A DNA stretch of 64,000 bases from Thelonectria olida. Lineage: Eukaryota; Ascomycota; Sordariomycetes; Hypocreales; Nectriaceae. The notes under the pieces were generated by a model. That model saw nothing but the letters and a program-made list of their open reading frames with translations. It was not told where the DNA came from and made no database searches. Position 1 is the first letter of the stretch. Each line of letters opens with the position of its first letter. The translations under genes and the position numbers were made by a program. The DNA is taken from the NCBI GenBank assembly GCA_020736575.1, contig JAGPYM010000006.1, positions 1,116,001-1,180,000 on the forward strand, written 5' to 3'. Below are positions 12,881 through 22,987 of this stretch, one piece after another.

Positions 12881-14292
12881 AGCACTTGCTCTTCCATCAC
12901 CTTCAGGCGGTAAAACTGTACAGCGAAAGTACGTACCGCGCGCTCCCGCGTCCTCCACCATCACCATCCATCACCACCAACCACCACCACCGGCTTCGTA
13001 CACCACTCACGCCACACCAACACATCCGCTGCTGCACCAACTGCATCCTCGATCCCGCCGCCCCTTCCTTCCCTTCCACGGTGCTTCTTTCTTTCCCATC
13101 CTTGCTCTCACACCCCCCGGACGCCTGTATCTCTGCGAAGTAGCCACACGCCCTGCTTCGGTAACCCCTCCACCACCAAGTCCACAAGCCCACCACGGGC
13201 CTTGTCTCCCCATCTTTCTCCAAACCCATCACTCATCCGTATTTGTCGCCTTCTCATCAGCCATGTCACCCACGCTCTCTGTGCCCAGTCTCAGTGGCCA
13301 CGCCAATGCCGCTAAGATATCATCCTCGAAATCTCTCTGCCAGCCGGACTCTTTCCATGCCTCCAGGGGAGCCCTGACAAAGTCGACCTCGGTCGATGCC
13401 CCACTGATCTTCTAGGTTCCCAGTTCATCTTCATCCCGCCAAGCTACTGCTACTGTACCGTATGGGATACACGTCCTAGTCCCACGTCTCTCTCACAGCC
13501 AAAGTAGAGCAGAGGGCAACCAACTGTTGTTACTGGGTCTGGGGATGGGTGATGCCAACGCCCCCCTCCCCCCTCCCACTGTCTCTCTCCTCTCTCTTGC
13601 TCTCCACCATTCTGTTCCCATTTCCCGTCCTATCATGTTCCCCCTCCTCTTGCCATATCCATAACTACCATCCTGTCCCATCCCAGTCTTCCAAGAGAAC
13701 TTCCCATAGCTCTGATGCTACTTTAGATATCGCCTCCACTCCGCATCCACCAGTACCTCTTCTTGTTCTCCTTCCCTCTCTCTTCTCTCTTCGTCTCCTT
13801 GTCTCCCTCAGTCTTCTCTTGCCCAATACGACTTGTCCCAAAAGCACAAACCCACCATCCCTGCCTGGCTACAGGGTCTCAAGTACTCGTCTATACCCAG
13901 ACTCCCAGCCTTGTGCCACACTACTACTCTTCTTCTCCAACTCTTTCTCTCTCAACTTAACTTCCTCAACGCCACTTACACGAAAACCACATTGCTTAGT
14001 ACACATACATGCCTCACCTTTCTACGCTCTTCACGATCAACACTTCCTCTCCGAACTCCAACGGAACCTTTGTTCTGTTTCCCCACACTTTAACAGAATA
14101 CGAACTTGTTGCAAACCCCAACTTGCAACACCTAATATTGCTGTCTTCTTTGACGAGTAATCCAATCGTATGTTGAGATTTCCAACTTCAGTCCCTACAG
14201 ACTTGGACGTCGACATCGAAGAGGCCGACAACTATTCCAAACCAACAGTCACCACTTACACCAACAACCGTTGCGAGTAACTACCGGAAACG
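12881..14292 (+). promoter_or_regulatory. Pyrimidine-rich presumptive promoter and leader of the Zn2Cys6 gene
   Basis: The plus strand is strongly C/T-rich here, with CCA/CAC runs at about 12950-13000 and CTCTCT runs at 13560-13850, as is common in fungal leaders of regulator genes. Open frames at 12756-13415 and 13549-14160 lie inside it and would act as upstream ORFs, or be removed by leader introns, if transcription begins far upstream. No start site can be fixed from the sequence. Confidence 0.4.
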
Positions 14293-16933
14293 ATGACGGC
14301 TCCTCTTGCACAACAGACCGTTGCGGTCAAGGATTCCTCGGCAGTTCGCAAACGCAGAAGACGTGCTCCCGCTGGTGGTGCTTCTGATGATTGCTTCTCG
14401 TGCTCCAAGAAGAACATCAAGTGCGACCGAAGACGGCCGTATTGCTCTCAATGTCTCGAAGTCGGCACTGAGTGTTCTGGCTACAAGACCCAGTTGACCT
14501 GGGGAGTGGGAGTGGCGAGCCGTGGCAAGCTCCGCGGTTTGTCCCTGCCCATTGCAAAGGCACCTCCGGTTACTCGTGAACCCAAGAAGCCCCAATCTGC
14601 ACGCTCAAGATCGAGCTCTAGCGTGGCTGTCCCAAGTGTCGAACGTGATGATTCTGGTTTCATGTCTCGTGGACCCATCGACATCCCAGCCGTAACGCAA
14701 GTTGCCTCGGCGCCGACTACTCCTTATCAAATGGCTGGGTATGATTACCTCTCAATGTCACACCCTGAGAATACACCGCCCATGCCTCATGGAAGCTGGG
14801 GAAGCATCGCCTACTCGCCAGTCCTCAGTCATTCACCGGACACCACCCCGAAGTTTACTAGGTTTCCCCTTCCGTTGGTCACCGAGGACCTTTCCTCGTC
14901 AGTCGACTCTCTGCACGAGGTTGATTATCTCTCCCCAATGAGCCAGTCTTTCACCAGAGACGACGGGGCATATGTCCACAGCCCGACTTTTATATACGAG
15001 AACTACGCTCCTGGAAACAATTCCCCAGGCCCCCAGAGCCCTCCGAATTCCATCTACCTGGATCACTCTAGGCCAATGGCCCCGACTTCATGTCCCAGCC
15101 TCGTCCAGGCTCCTCCCTCGGACCCAGGCTCCAGCATACACTCCCACATGGACCAGTTTGACGGAACCCTCGGCCAAAAGCTCGTCCAAGATTGTGACAA
15201 CTTCAGTGAGCTCCTTCCGGCGTCTTATGCACCCTGTCTGTTCTAATCTTTGGATAGGCGTCCCCGAGGCCGACGCCTACAGCACGAGCTACAACTCGGC
15301 CCCCCGCGTATGGCAATCCCCATCCGTCCAGGACGAGGACGTGAGATCCTACCATTCGGAGTTTGCACCATCCCACTGGCCAACAGCGTCCGAGTCCAAG
15401 TCGATCCACGTGAGCCAGGAGCTGGCATCCAAGATGCCCTTCTTCATGGACTACTACGAGAACATTATGTGCCCTTCAATGGTTTTCATCGATGGCCCCC
15501 AAAACCCCTTCCGAGACCATATCCTTCGACTAGCTGGTAGCAGCCAGAGTTTACGACACGCCATCTGCGCTTTGGCATCGTGCAATTTGCGAATGAAGAG
15601 GAAATTGAGTCTCGGGCACGATACGAGAGAGCTCTCAGAGAAGCTGCTGGCCGATGCGCATGCTGCAGAAGCTATGGCAGACGCTCAATCACAAGACCAA
15701 TCGCTCGCCGAGGAATATCAACATCGGAATATGGCTGTAAATTTGTTGAATCAGCAGCTTAATGATCCCGTCAAATCAACGCATGACTCCGTCCTTGCCA
15801 CTATTCTTTTGCTGTGTCACTATCGCATGGTCGAGTCCGGTATTGCTAAATTCCATACTCAGTTTGCCGGTGTCAACAAGATTCTTGCCCTCAGGTCTCG
15901 CCAACTTGCTAATTCCGGTGATTCCGTCTGGATGGAAGCGCTCTTCACATACTTTGATGCTATCTCGGCAAGCATCAATGATCGGGAGGCTCAGATCAAC
16001 CCTTCTTATTTCGGATTCTCGCACGATCATCCCGTTTCTGTCGGCGCCGAGAACCTCGTCGGATGTGACGGCGAGCTCTTTAAGACAATTCGCAAGCTTG
16101 GACGACTGAACCTTCTTTCACAGAATCGGCCTGTGCAGAATCTCGGTGCCTCTCCCGCACCTCGTCATGCCGCGATATCGCCATCGCCGTCATACATATC
16201 ACCCCTGGGCCACTCCTTCAAGGACACCATGATGATGGGAGGTAGCCAAGGGCAACAATATGGCGATGTGAGCAGGAGTCTCCCAGATCACCAATTCGAT
16301 GGGCACAGCTTCGGGACACCGTTAAGTGGAAACGAAAGCCTCGCTCCTGTGGGCGGGTTGTCGACAGCTTATGATGACGATCGGTCCACATTTTGGCACG
16401 AGTGGAAAGAAGCTCGTGTTGCTTTACAAGAGTGGCAGTTTGATGCGAATCGTGTCGCGAGTGCATTGCCAGGAGCGCCGAGTCCCAGCCAGATGAGAGA
16501 CCTGCACTCTTTGTCCGAGGCATTCCGTTACGCAGCTCTACTCTACACAGAGAGACTGGTAAGCCCGTCTCTTCCATCAAGCCATCAGAGCATACAGGGC
16601 CTGGTGAGCCAAGTCATCTTTTACGCAACAAACCTGGAGACTGGCAGCAGTGCGGAGAAGTTCCTCCTGTGGCCACTGTTCGTGGCGGGTTCTGAGTGCG
16701 TGAACGAACTACAGCAGAGCATTGTACGGAATAAGTGCCGTGACATCATGTCTCGGTCTGGCTACATGAACAACTTGGCAGCATTGGAAGTTTTGGAGAA
16801 GCTTTGGGCAAGCGAGTGGGCGAACCAGGAAGGTCTAAGCCCTGCGTCACACTTGAACGGTCGACGAGGCCCTTTCAACTGGACCAAATGTATTGGAGGA
16901 CCAGGGGTCGAGGTGGAGTGGATTATGTTTTGA
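14293..16933 (+). CDS. Zn2Cys6 transcription factor, PRO1/RosA/NosA-like
   Basis: Exons 14293-15205 and 15258-16933 join over a 52-nt intron (GTGAGC, branch TTCTAAT, TAG) and give 862 residues. After a basic KRRRR segment comes a zinc cluster with Cys34, 37, 44, 51, 54 and 61 (C-x2-C-x6-C-x6-C-x2-C-x6-C). The linker GVGVASRGKLRGLSLPIA follows; I recall it from the PRO1/RosA/NosA regulators of fruiting-body development, but I cannot confirm this by search. A long Ser/Pro-rich middle precedes the helical fungal-specific regulatory region (about residues 360-860) with segments such as LRLAGSSQSLRHAICALASC. The protein is longer than my memory of PRO1 (about 700), so orthology is uncertain. It should act in the nucleus as a DNA-binding regulator. 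Confidence 0.85.
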
Positions 16934-17387
16934 TTACCTTTATGACGAAGAAATCTGGGCATGTTGAGGAGGCTATCAGGCTATCGGGATTTCAGGGCTG
17001 GGCTTGGTCGGGATGGGGGTTCTTGGATCAATGGGGGCATCTTTTCCATGACAAAGGGGAAACGGCACTGGACTGGATTCATCATTCTTGGCGGCAGGCA
17101 TGATGAGGATGGATTTTGAAAATCTTCTGCACATTTTTGCATTTGCATCTAGATAACAGCGAGGGCGTTCATGGGTTCGGATCAGCAGTTGCGCTTGCAT
17201 CTGCATCTTAACTAGTTGAGTAGCTACCTTTCTAGGTAGTATCAAGGAACTTTGGAAGACGAATTCCCTGCATGTGCATCTGCAGTGTTTGTGACAGCCT
17301 TGTCTTGGCTCGCTCCGGAACGTGTGCCTCCCCCCACGTTTACAGTGTTGATGGCACTGGAAGGGTCGTACGGGACATCCCACGCGT

Positions 17388-17410
17388 GCACGAGCACGAG
17401 CACGAGCACC
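17388..17410. repeat. Hexamer tandem repeat (GCACGA, nearly 4 copies)
   Basis: Three full GCACGA units and a partial fourth, with no coding context. Likely slippage DNA. Confidence 0.75.
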
Positions 17411-17707
17411 CAGCACTGACAGTCTCCTGAAAGCTGCCCCTGGTCGTGGTCGGCGCCGCCGGCCATTTTCTGGCGGAGCCGGCCGACAGTTGCAAAACGG
17501 TGTAGACAGGCACAAGGAAACCGCCGAAGGAAACAAGGTGAGCGGGAGGGGTGGACCAGGGCAAAGGGACTGCAGGGTGTGATTTCATCGCGTAGAACAG
17601 GTTATCAAGATACGAACACAAGCGGTTGACTCTGACAACTACGAGGGACGAAGCAATGGGTGTGTGCATTGCAAAGGTGCTGCAGGAGAGGCGGAGGGGT
17701 TTTAAGC

Positions 17708-17735
17708 GACGGAGGACGGAGGACGGAGGACGGAG
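17708..17735. repeat. Heptamer tandem repeat (GACGGAG x4)
   Basis: Four exact copies of GACGGAG. Seven is not a multiple of three, which argues against coding use. Confidence 0.8.
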
Positions 17736-17776
17736 GGAACTTTTGGTCGGAGGAGAGATTCATTTTGGGGATCAAG

Positions 17777-17794
17777 GCGATGCGATGCGATGCG
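17777..17794. repeat. Pentamer tandem repeat (GCGAT x3.6)
   Basis: Three exact GCGAT units and a partial fourth, 42 bp after the heptamer array. Confidence 0.75.
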
Positions 17795-18320
17795 TTGGAC
17801 GCGGTCCCTCCGCTACCTAGTTGGTTAGCTGCAGAGCGATTAATCCCCAGTCGATCCGAAGACATACTACATGGACTATGTAACTGCGGTACTATCGTTC
17901 CATCGGGTCCCTGGTTAGGCGGTTCATGCAAGTCACAGACCAGGAGAACCGTCTTTTTACGCGGGCATCGGCTGCCGAATTGCTTGGACAATGACGATCG
18001 ATACCCGTTCCACCTCGCACTGGTTGTTCATGATCCGGTTACATTGGCCTGCACTGCTGCACTAGTCACTATCTGCCTATTTGGCGGTTTCAGGCGTTAC
18101 TACGCTTCTTCTTTTTCTTCGTCGTCGTGTAGGGCGATAGATAGTACCTTACGCCCCCCCATGGTGCGTTAGAGGGCGATATGTAGACGATTTACGGTCC
18201 CGATTCATCTGAGAGGTGGCCTGGCTCGTCTTCAAGCTTAACACAATTGTATCAAATATATGAATGTGTCTAGTTGGTGATTGAGGTTGACTAAGCCAAA
18301 CGAAAGAATTGGATGCCTTC

Positions 18321-19085
18321 CTATGCGATGGCATAAGGAATGTAAGTTTCAATCATCTCCATATTCGACTCTTCACCAGAGCCCGTTTCAGGCCCATGAG
18401 CCTCAAACTCTCCGTTCATATACTCATGGATGAACGTTCGAGGAGAAGGCACCGTAGAGGATGTGTTATCCGCTCTCCAGGTGAAGAAACCGTTCTCTTG
18501 GGTTTCTTCCATTTTCGTATCCATTTCGCCGTCATCTCCGGTCTCTGCTTCAGCGTACTGCGGGTTGCTTCCGTCTATGTACGCGTATACGAAAGTTCCA
18601 TCCGTAAATACTGAGGAGTACATATCGTCGAGTCTCCAGGTGAAGAAGCCCTTCTCTTCGGTTTCGTCCATCTCGGTGTCCGAGTCGTCGTCGTCGTCCG
18701 AGTCGGTCTCTGGCTCACTGTGTTGATATTCATCTTCCTTAGTGTATTCGTGGATGAAAATGCCATCTGAAGACACTGAATGGATCAAGTTTTCATTGGC
18801 TTCGGTTTCCTCCTCGCATGGTAGCGTGCGGGATGCGTTCGTGTCTGGAAGAGAGAGCTCTATGACTGTGTCATTGGGATCGGGCAGCCTATTAGTGGTA
18901 GACATATTTGGCCTTGAGCAAGTTGGCTTGTTGATGGAGGTGGGAGGGGGCGACATGACAGCAATCTTGGAGCGAGGAGAGCTATTTGAAGACACAGCAA
19001 GGTTTGCGTGTGTGAAGTTCTTTCGTAGATGTTCGCCCTCGGGAACGAGCGAAACTGACTCACATGAGTAGTAGACTTTGCACAC
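18321..19085 (-). CDS. Acidic protein with internal tandem repeats, unknown function
   Basis: A single-exon frame of 254 codons. A second in-frame ATG at 18956 (residue 44, MSPPPTS) may be the true start. I do not recognise a family. From residue 105 to the end it consists of three related units (about 105-161, 162-215 and a shorter 216-254). Each begins with an aromatic block (DGIFIHEY, DGTFVYAY, RTFIHEY), passes through a Glu/Asp-rich stretch with a conserved ETxS/ET-G core, and in the first two ends with GFFTWR. The middle units carry long Asp/Glu runs. There is no signal peptide or membrane segment, so it is probably intracellular. The preserved frame across diverged copies favours a translated gene. 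It could be lineage-specific. Confidence 0.6.
   Translation of the reverse strand: MCKVYYSCESVSLVPEGEHLRKNFTHANLAVSSNSSPRSKIAVMSPPPTSINKPTCSRPNMSTTNRLPDPNDTVIELSLPDTNASRTLPCEEETEANENLIHSVSSDGIFIHEYTKEDEYQHSEPETDSDDDDDSDTEMDETEEKGFFTWRLDDMYSSVFTDGTFVYAYIDGSNPQYAEAETGDDGEMDTKMEETQENGFFTWRADNTSSTVPSPRTFIHEYMNGEFEAHGPETGSGEESNMEMIETYIPYAIA
18324..18773 (-). repeat. Degenerate coding tandem repeat (2 long and 1 short unit)
   Basis: The DNA coding for the three protein units: about 18603-18773, 18441-18602 and 18324-18440. The unit is about 160-170 bp in the first two copies and shorter in the last. Copies are diverged at DNA level but keep frame and the aromatic/acidic/GFFTW layout, as expected from old duplication under protein-level selection. 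Confidence 0.6.
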
Positions 19086-19731
19086 CCCTCAATCTTACTG
19101 AGTGAACTCTAACATCGACAGGTTCGACATGTAGCCATGCCCACATTGTTGAAGGTTTGCTACCTGCCTGGCTTACTTGCGAATGCGTTCAGGTCGCCGC
19201 GAGACTAGGTTGATATAAAATTGGCAGCGGTGTTGCAAGTCCCGCCTGCACCTAAAAGCTAAAGACTTCTCAATGCACTCGTAGCCGGCTTGGAAGAGGC
19301 AATGAATGGTTCTGGAGCCTGCACAGAGTGGGCTCGAATATCGGAGATGGATGGACTTGAAGGGGCTGTATCGTCGAGTGGCTAGGCAGATCACTTGCCT
19401 GCTTCAGACCCAGGAACTTCGCCTATGAAGTTGCAAGTCTAGTTGAATCCCTCGAGAACAAGATTAGACATGAACTTCAGGTTCACATAACGAACTGTAA
19501 GATTGATGCCAAGTTCGCCTTCGAATAATAGGGAAACACGCTTTCGTTTTGCAAATCTTATAATACCTGAAGCTATACAGTTTCCATGCAACCCCAGTTT
19601 TGTTTTGATGCCAAGGTAAGTCTACACAAGAATCACACTCCTTCCCAACAGCATGGTGAGTCAAGGAGTGGGAAAACAACCATTTGTAAAAAATCAAGGA
19701 AATGAAAACGCTCGAATGTACATGAAATAGT
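19086..19731. other. Intergenic region
   Basis: Between the repeat protein's 5' end and the 3' end of DUG3, both on minus. No gene seen. It should contain the promoter of the repeat protein and the DUG3 3' end. A tRNA-like looking stretch near 19380-19440 was rejected. Confidence 0.5.
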
Positions 19732-21338
19732 TTATGCGCCAGCTCGAGGCATAGGCGCCACCTCGGAAGCCAATGCCAACTCGGGGAAATACTGTGAGAG
19801 TTTGCGCGGGTTTCGCACGTCTGGGGACCGCGCTGCCGGTTCGTCTGTGTCCGAGACATGGTCTAAGTCATGCACGTTGTCAAGGAGCTGGGCGGAGCGT
19901 CGCTTGACTTTGATGTTGCCTTGTGCGGGGATGACTTTATTAATGGTCTGGGTGCTTATCGAGATCTGTGACGGTGACGAGGGCGTGGTACTTTCTCGTA
20001 CAGATTGAGGCGTTCTTGATCGACGAGTGAGATCTGGGCTGAGACTGCGGGATGAGCCCAAGGGCAACGAGGCTGTCAACATCTTGCGGTAGCCGTCCAG
20101 GTCAGGCCCGTTTCGGTCCAGAGCTGCTGGGCTAGTCGAGGGACCACGCGTCTTCTCATTTGATGTGAGGCCCTTCGCCTGCACGAAAGCGCTAGAGCGA
20201 ATGTGATGAGGATCCCGCTCGTAGTACTTGTCAACGATGGGATGAACCATGACGGTTTGTCTGTGTATCGTGAGGATAGAGTTGGTTGGCACATTAACCC
20301 AGTTTTCTAGAAAAGTTAGTAGTATTCTTTTCAACTTCTTAGGCAATTACACACCTCTCTCAAATGTCAGAGGTTCGCTGGCAACGAGGACAATGTCGGC
20401 GCCCTTGTCCTTGCGCTCCATCTGGTACTGTCGGTCGTCGGCTGATTTGGTCCGAGTGGTCCATTGGGTTCCCGAGGAATAGTACAGGCTGGCTGCCTCG
20501 TCAGAGGAGCTGCTGATATACCTGGTGCAAATAACGCTGTGGCCATCGGTGACGGCGAAGTTTAGGAGACTCCTAGTATCCACGTCTTCGGACTGAAGGA
20601 TGCTCTCGGGAATCGAATCTGTCATCTCATTGATCTGGGCAATGGTGCGCTCCATGGCCCTGCGCAGGACGGTGGGACCGAAGCCAGTCTCTGGGCAAGC
20701 GCTCGGGTTGTGGCCCAGTCGCTCGAGGGTATCGAGGAAGAGGGCAAAAGCCCATTCGCTGTCGGTTCCGCCCTTGACGCCAAGATACCACTTGTCGGCG
20801 AGGCGCTCGCCAAGGCGACGCTTGATGTGTTTCCAACCGCCCAGACCGCCATTGTGCATCCACATCAAGCTGCCATGGGTGAAGGGGTGGCAGTTGTCCT
20901 CGCTCAAGGAGCCTTCGGTGGTGGCACGAACATGGCCAAAGATAAGGCGAGACGCCGTCTTGGAAGCGATTCGCTGGAGGTTGGTGCAGTTCCAGGCGGG
21001 AATGGTCGAGGTGAAGAGGCACGGGGCGGCTCCGAGTTTGGGATCGGTGTAGAAGCCTATGCCGAAGCCATCGGCGTTGTTTTGGCCACGACGAGTGTCC
21101 TGAGAGAACCATGGTGATTAGCGGATGAGAGAAGAAGGGAGCGTTCGGATGACTCACCAGACGCAACCGCGAGTCGAAAGATTGCTTTAGAATGGAATGA
21201 GTCGGGTCAAGGATCAGCTTTGAAAGAAGAATTTCGTCGCTGCCCTTGTAGACCTGGAGGGAGGGGAGAGTCAGTACGTTCGGCGCAAGGCTGCAAAGGG
21301 GCCGGAGTCGGAGGATGACGCACCAAGAAGCGGCACAT
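19732..21338 (-). CDS. dug3: DUG3-like class II glutamine amidotransferase
   Basis: Four exons on the minus strand: 21338-21324, 21253-21158, 21099-20355 and 20306-19732, giving 476 residues. In yeast Dug3 works with Dug2 to open the gamma-glutamyl bond of glutathione in the cytosol. The first exon is only 15 nt and codes MCRFL; removal of Met exposes Cys2, the N-terminal nucleophile of class II amidotransferases. Then follow VYKGSDEILLSKL, the NNADGFGIGFY glycine loop, FGHVRATTEGSLSEDNCHPF and MWMHNGGLGGW, all typical of the fold, and TFERENWVNVPTNS near the end of the catalytic part. Introns of 70, 58 and 48 nt have good signals; the last has a perfect TACTAAC branch site. The last roughly 150 residues are Ser/Pro-rich and look disordered, beyond the catalytic part. 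The neighbour Cdt2 is divergent. Confidence 0.92.
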
Positions 21339-22987
21339 GATGATGGCGAGCACACGAGCAAGGCCAAGTCGCAGACACAGCGACGGAGGGAGAAGAAGAT
21401 TGGGACGAAAAGAGTACAGTTGAATGAACTGGTGCGAAGGCGCTGCTGTATGTTGTATTTCTAGTCTTAGAAAAAGGTGTGCGGCATGAGACAACAGGAG
21501 AATCAATATGGTTGAATCAATCTGAGAGATGACACCATTGGCTTGCTTTTTGGAGCGGTGGACGGGCCACGGGGGTCTCAGGCAGGAGGGGGAGCACAAG
21601 GGAGCCTATGAAAGGGAGAGAAAACCAAGGGAGACGGATAGGGGTCTCCTCGTAGAATAAAGGAGGTGTATGTGGTTTAAGAGATAGAATGATTCAGGGA
21701 CGGGCGGGCATGCGAGAGAAGAAACAGAGCAGCAGCTTGTGGGAGAATTAAGATTTTCACCGGTACTTGTCCATTGGCCGTGTTCCTGCAGTAGGACTTT
21801 GTGCGATGGCATCATTTGCACAGGGTGACGCCCACCGTGGAACCACCAACCGGCCAGCCTCGAACGCTGACGCAAGGGTGAGGCTGCTGCGCTGGCCAGC
21901 TCGTTTATTCAGAGACATGGACGGATGGAAACGTGTTTTTAATTAAGAGGTAGGCTTGCCGGTTACCAACAAGGCGCCTTCGTATAATTATATCCAGCCC
22001 AGTATTCGTACCCAGGTAGCATTCATCATGCACACATGCACAACCCTCTCCTCAGAAAGCTGACCTTGATCCGGGGAAGACGGATGCCCAACAACGACTC
22101 CGGGGCATGTGGCTCCGCTGTGGAACCTCATCGACGGCAGCTGCATCTGAGCTCCGAGAGTGACGTCCAAAAGAGGGAGTGTTTTCTGATGGTTTCCATT
22201 GAATGCTGGAATTCTATCGCTTCTCGGCTCGCAGTGACCGTCTTCATTCCCTCTATGTAGGCGCATAACTAGTGCTTTCGCCGCTTGAAATTCCAACCTC
22301 CCTGCTTCCACGCATCACGTCACTCAACCAAGGTGAAGTCGTGATATTCAGTCTCTGGCATGGCCCCTTCAATGATCAATGCGTTGACGCAGCCCTGCAC
22401 TTCGGAAGGGCTTCGGTGAGAGGGAAGTACTTTGTATGGATCATCCGTCACAAAGTGTCAAACTCTCCCTGTCGCCTCCGTCAATCGGTGAGCCCCATTC
22501 CGTTGGGCGGTTGAGCGGCCAGGTATTTGTACAAATTTCCCCCATCAAGAGCCCCAGGTTGATCAGTGCATTTGACGTTTGGGCGGCAGGCCAGGCGGGA
22601 CCCCGGGCAGGTGCATCCATGCCTGCAAAACGGCACTTGGAAGCGTGGGCATGAGCCACACGTGGCGCTAGCTGGGGCAGATGTGGCGGTGCAAGCTTGC
22701 GCTTTTACGCGAACTGGTCGCCCATCGCCAATTTACACGCTCCGCGTCGCCGCGACCGCGTTGAACCTCACTCCCAGACTCCACTTCCGCCATGGTTTGC
22801 GCCTCCCAGCCCCGGCCATCTGATTTCGGTTGGTCTATCAAAAACCCACCCTCGTACCCGGCTTCCTTTCTTCATCATGTTCCACCGCTCCTCACTGTGA
22901 CGTTTGTCCTGTCTTGTCTATCTATGTCTTGTATTGTGTTCGCAGACTCCTCAATAACTTTGATTTCTCTTTGATCTATCACACGTC
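21339..22987. promoter_or_regulatory. Divergent intergenic region DUG3/Cdt2
   Basis: About 1.65 kb shared by the minus-strand DUG3 and the plus-strand Cdt2 gene. No gene is supportable. An MCB-like ACGCGA sits at 22707-22712, 276 bp before the Cdt2 ATG, and the last 120 bp before that ATG are pyrimidine-rich. Confidence 0.5.
22707..22712 (+). promoter_or_regulatory. MCB-like site upstream of Cdt2
   Basis: ACGCGA, the MBF/DSC1 core variant, in TTTTACGCGAA context. A single hexamer is weak evidence on its own; it is noted because Cdt2 is a cell-cycle gene and a denser cluster lies before the CAF-1 gene in this window. Confidence 0.3.

Larger units (their letters stand above)
16934..18320. other. 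Intergenic region with short tandem repeats
   Basis: This lies between the transcription factor and the minus-strand repeat protein, whose 3' ends face each other. Only shadow or chance ORFs are seen. Three small tandem arrays cluster here: GCACGA at 17388-17410, GACGGAG at 17708-17735 and GCGAT at 17777-17794. Confidence 0.5.

Noticed and set aside
12756..13415. 219-codon Pro/Ser/Thr-rich frame
   Set aside because: Produced by CCA/CTC-rich leader DNA; listed only as part of the leader.
19380..19440. tRNA-Glu-like stretch (GTGGCTAGG ... CAGACCCAGGAACTTCGCC)
   Set aside because: No GTTCRA T-loop, no matching acceptor stem.
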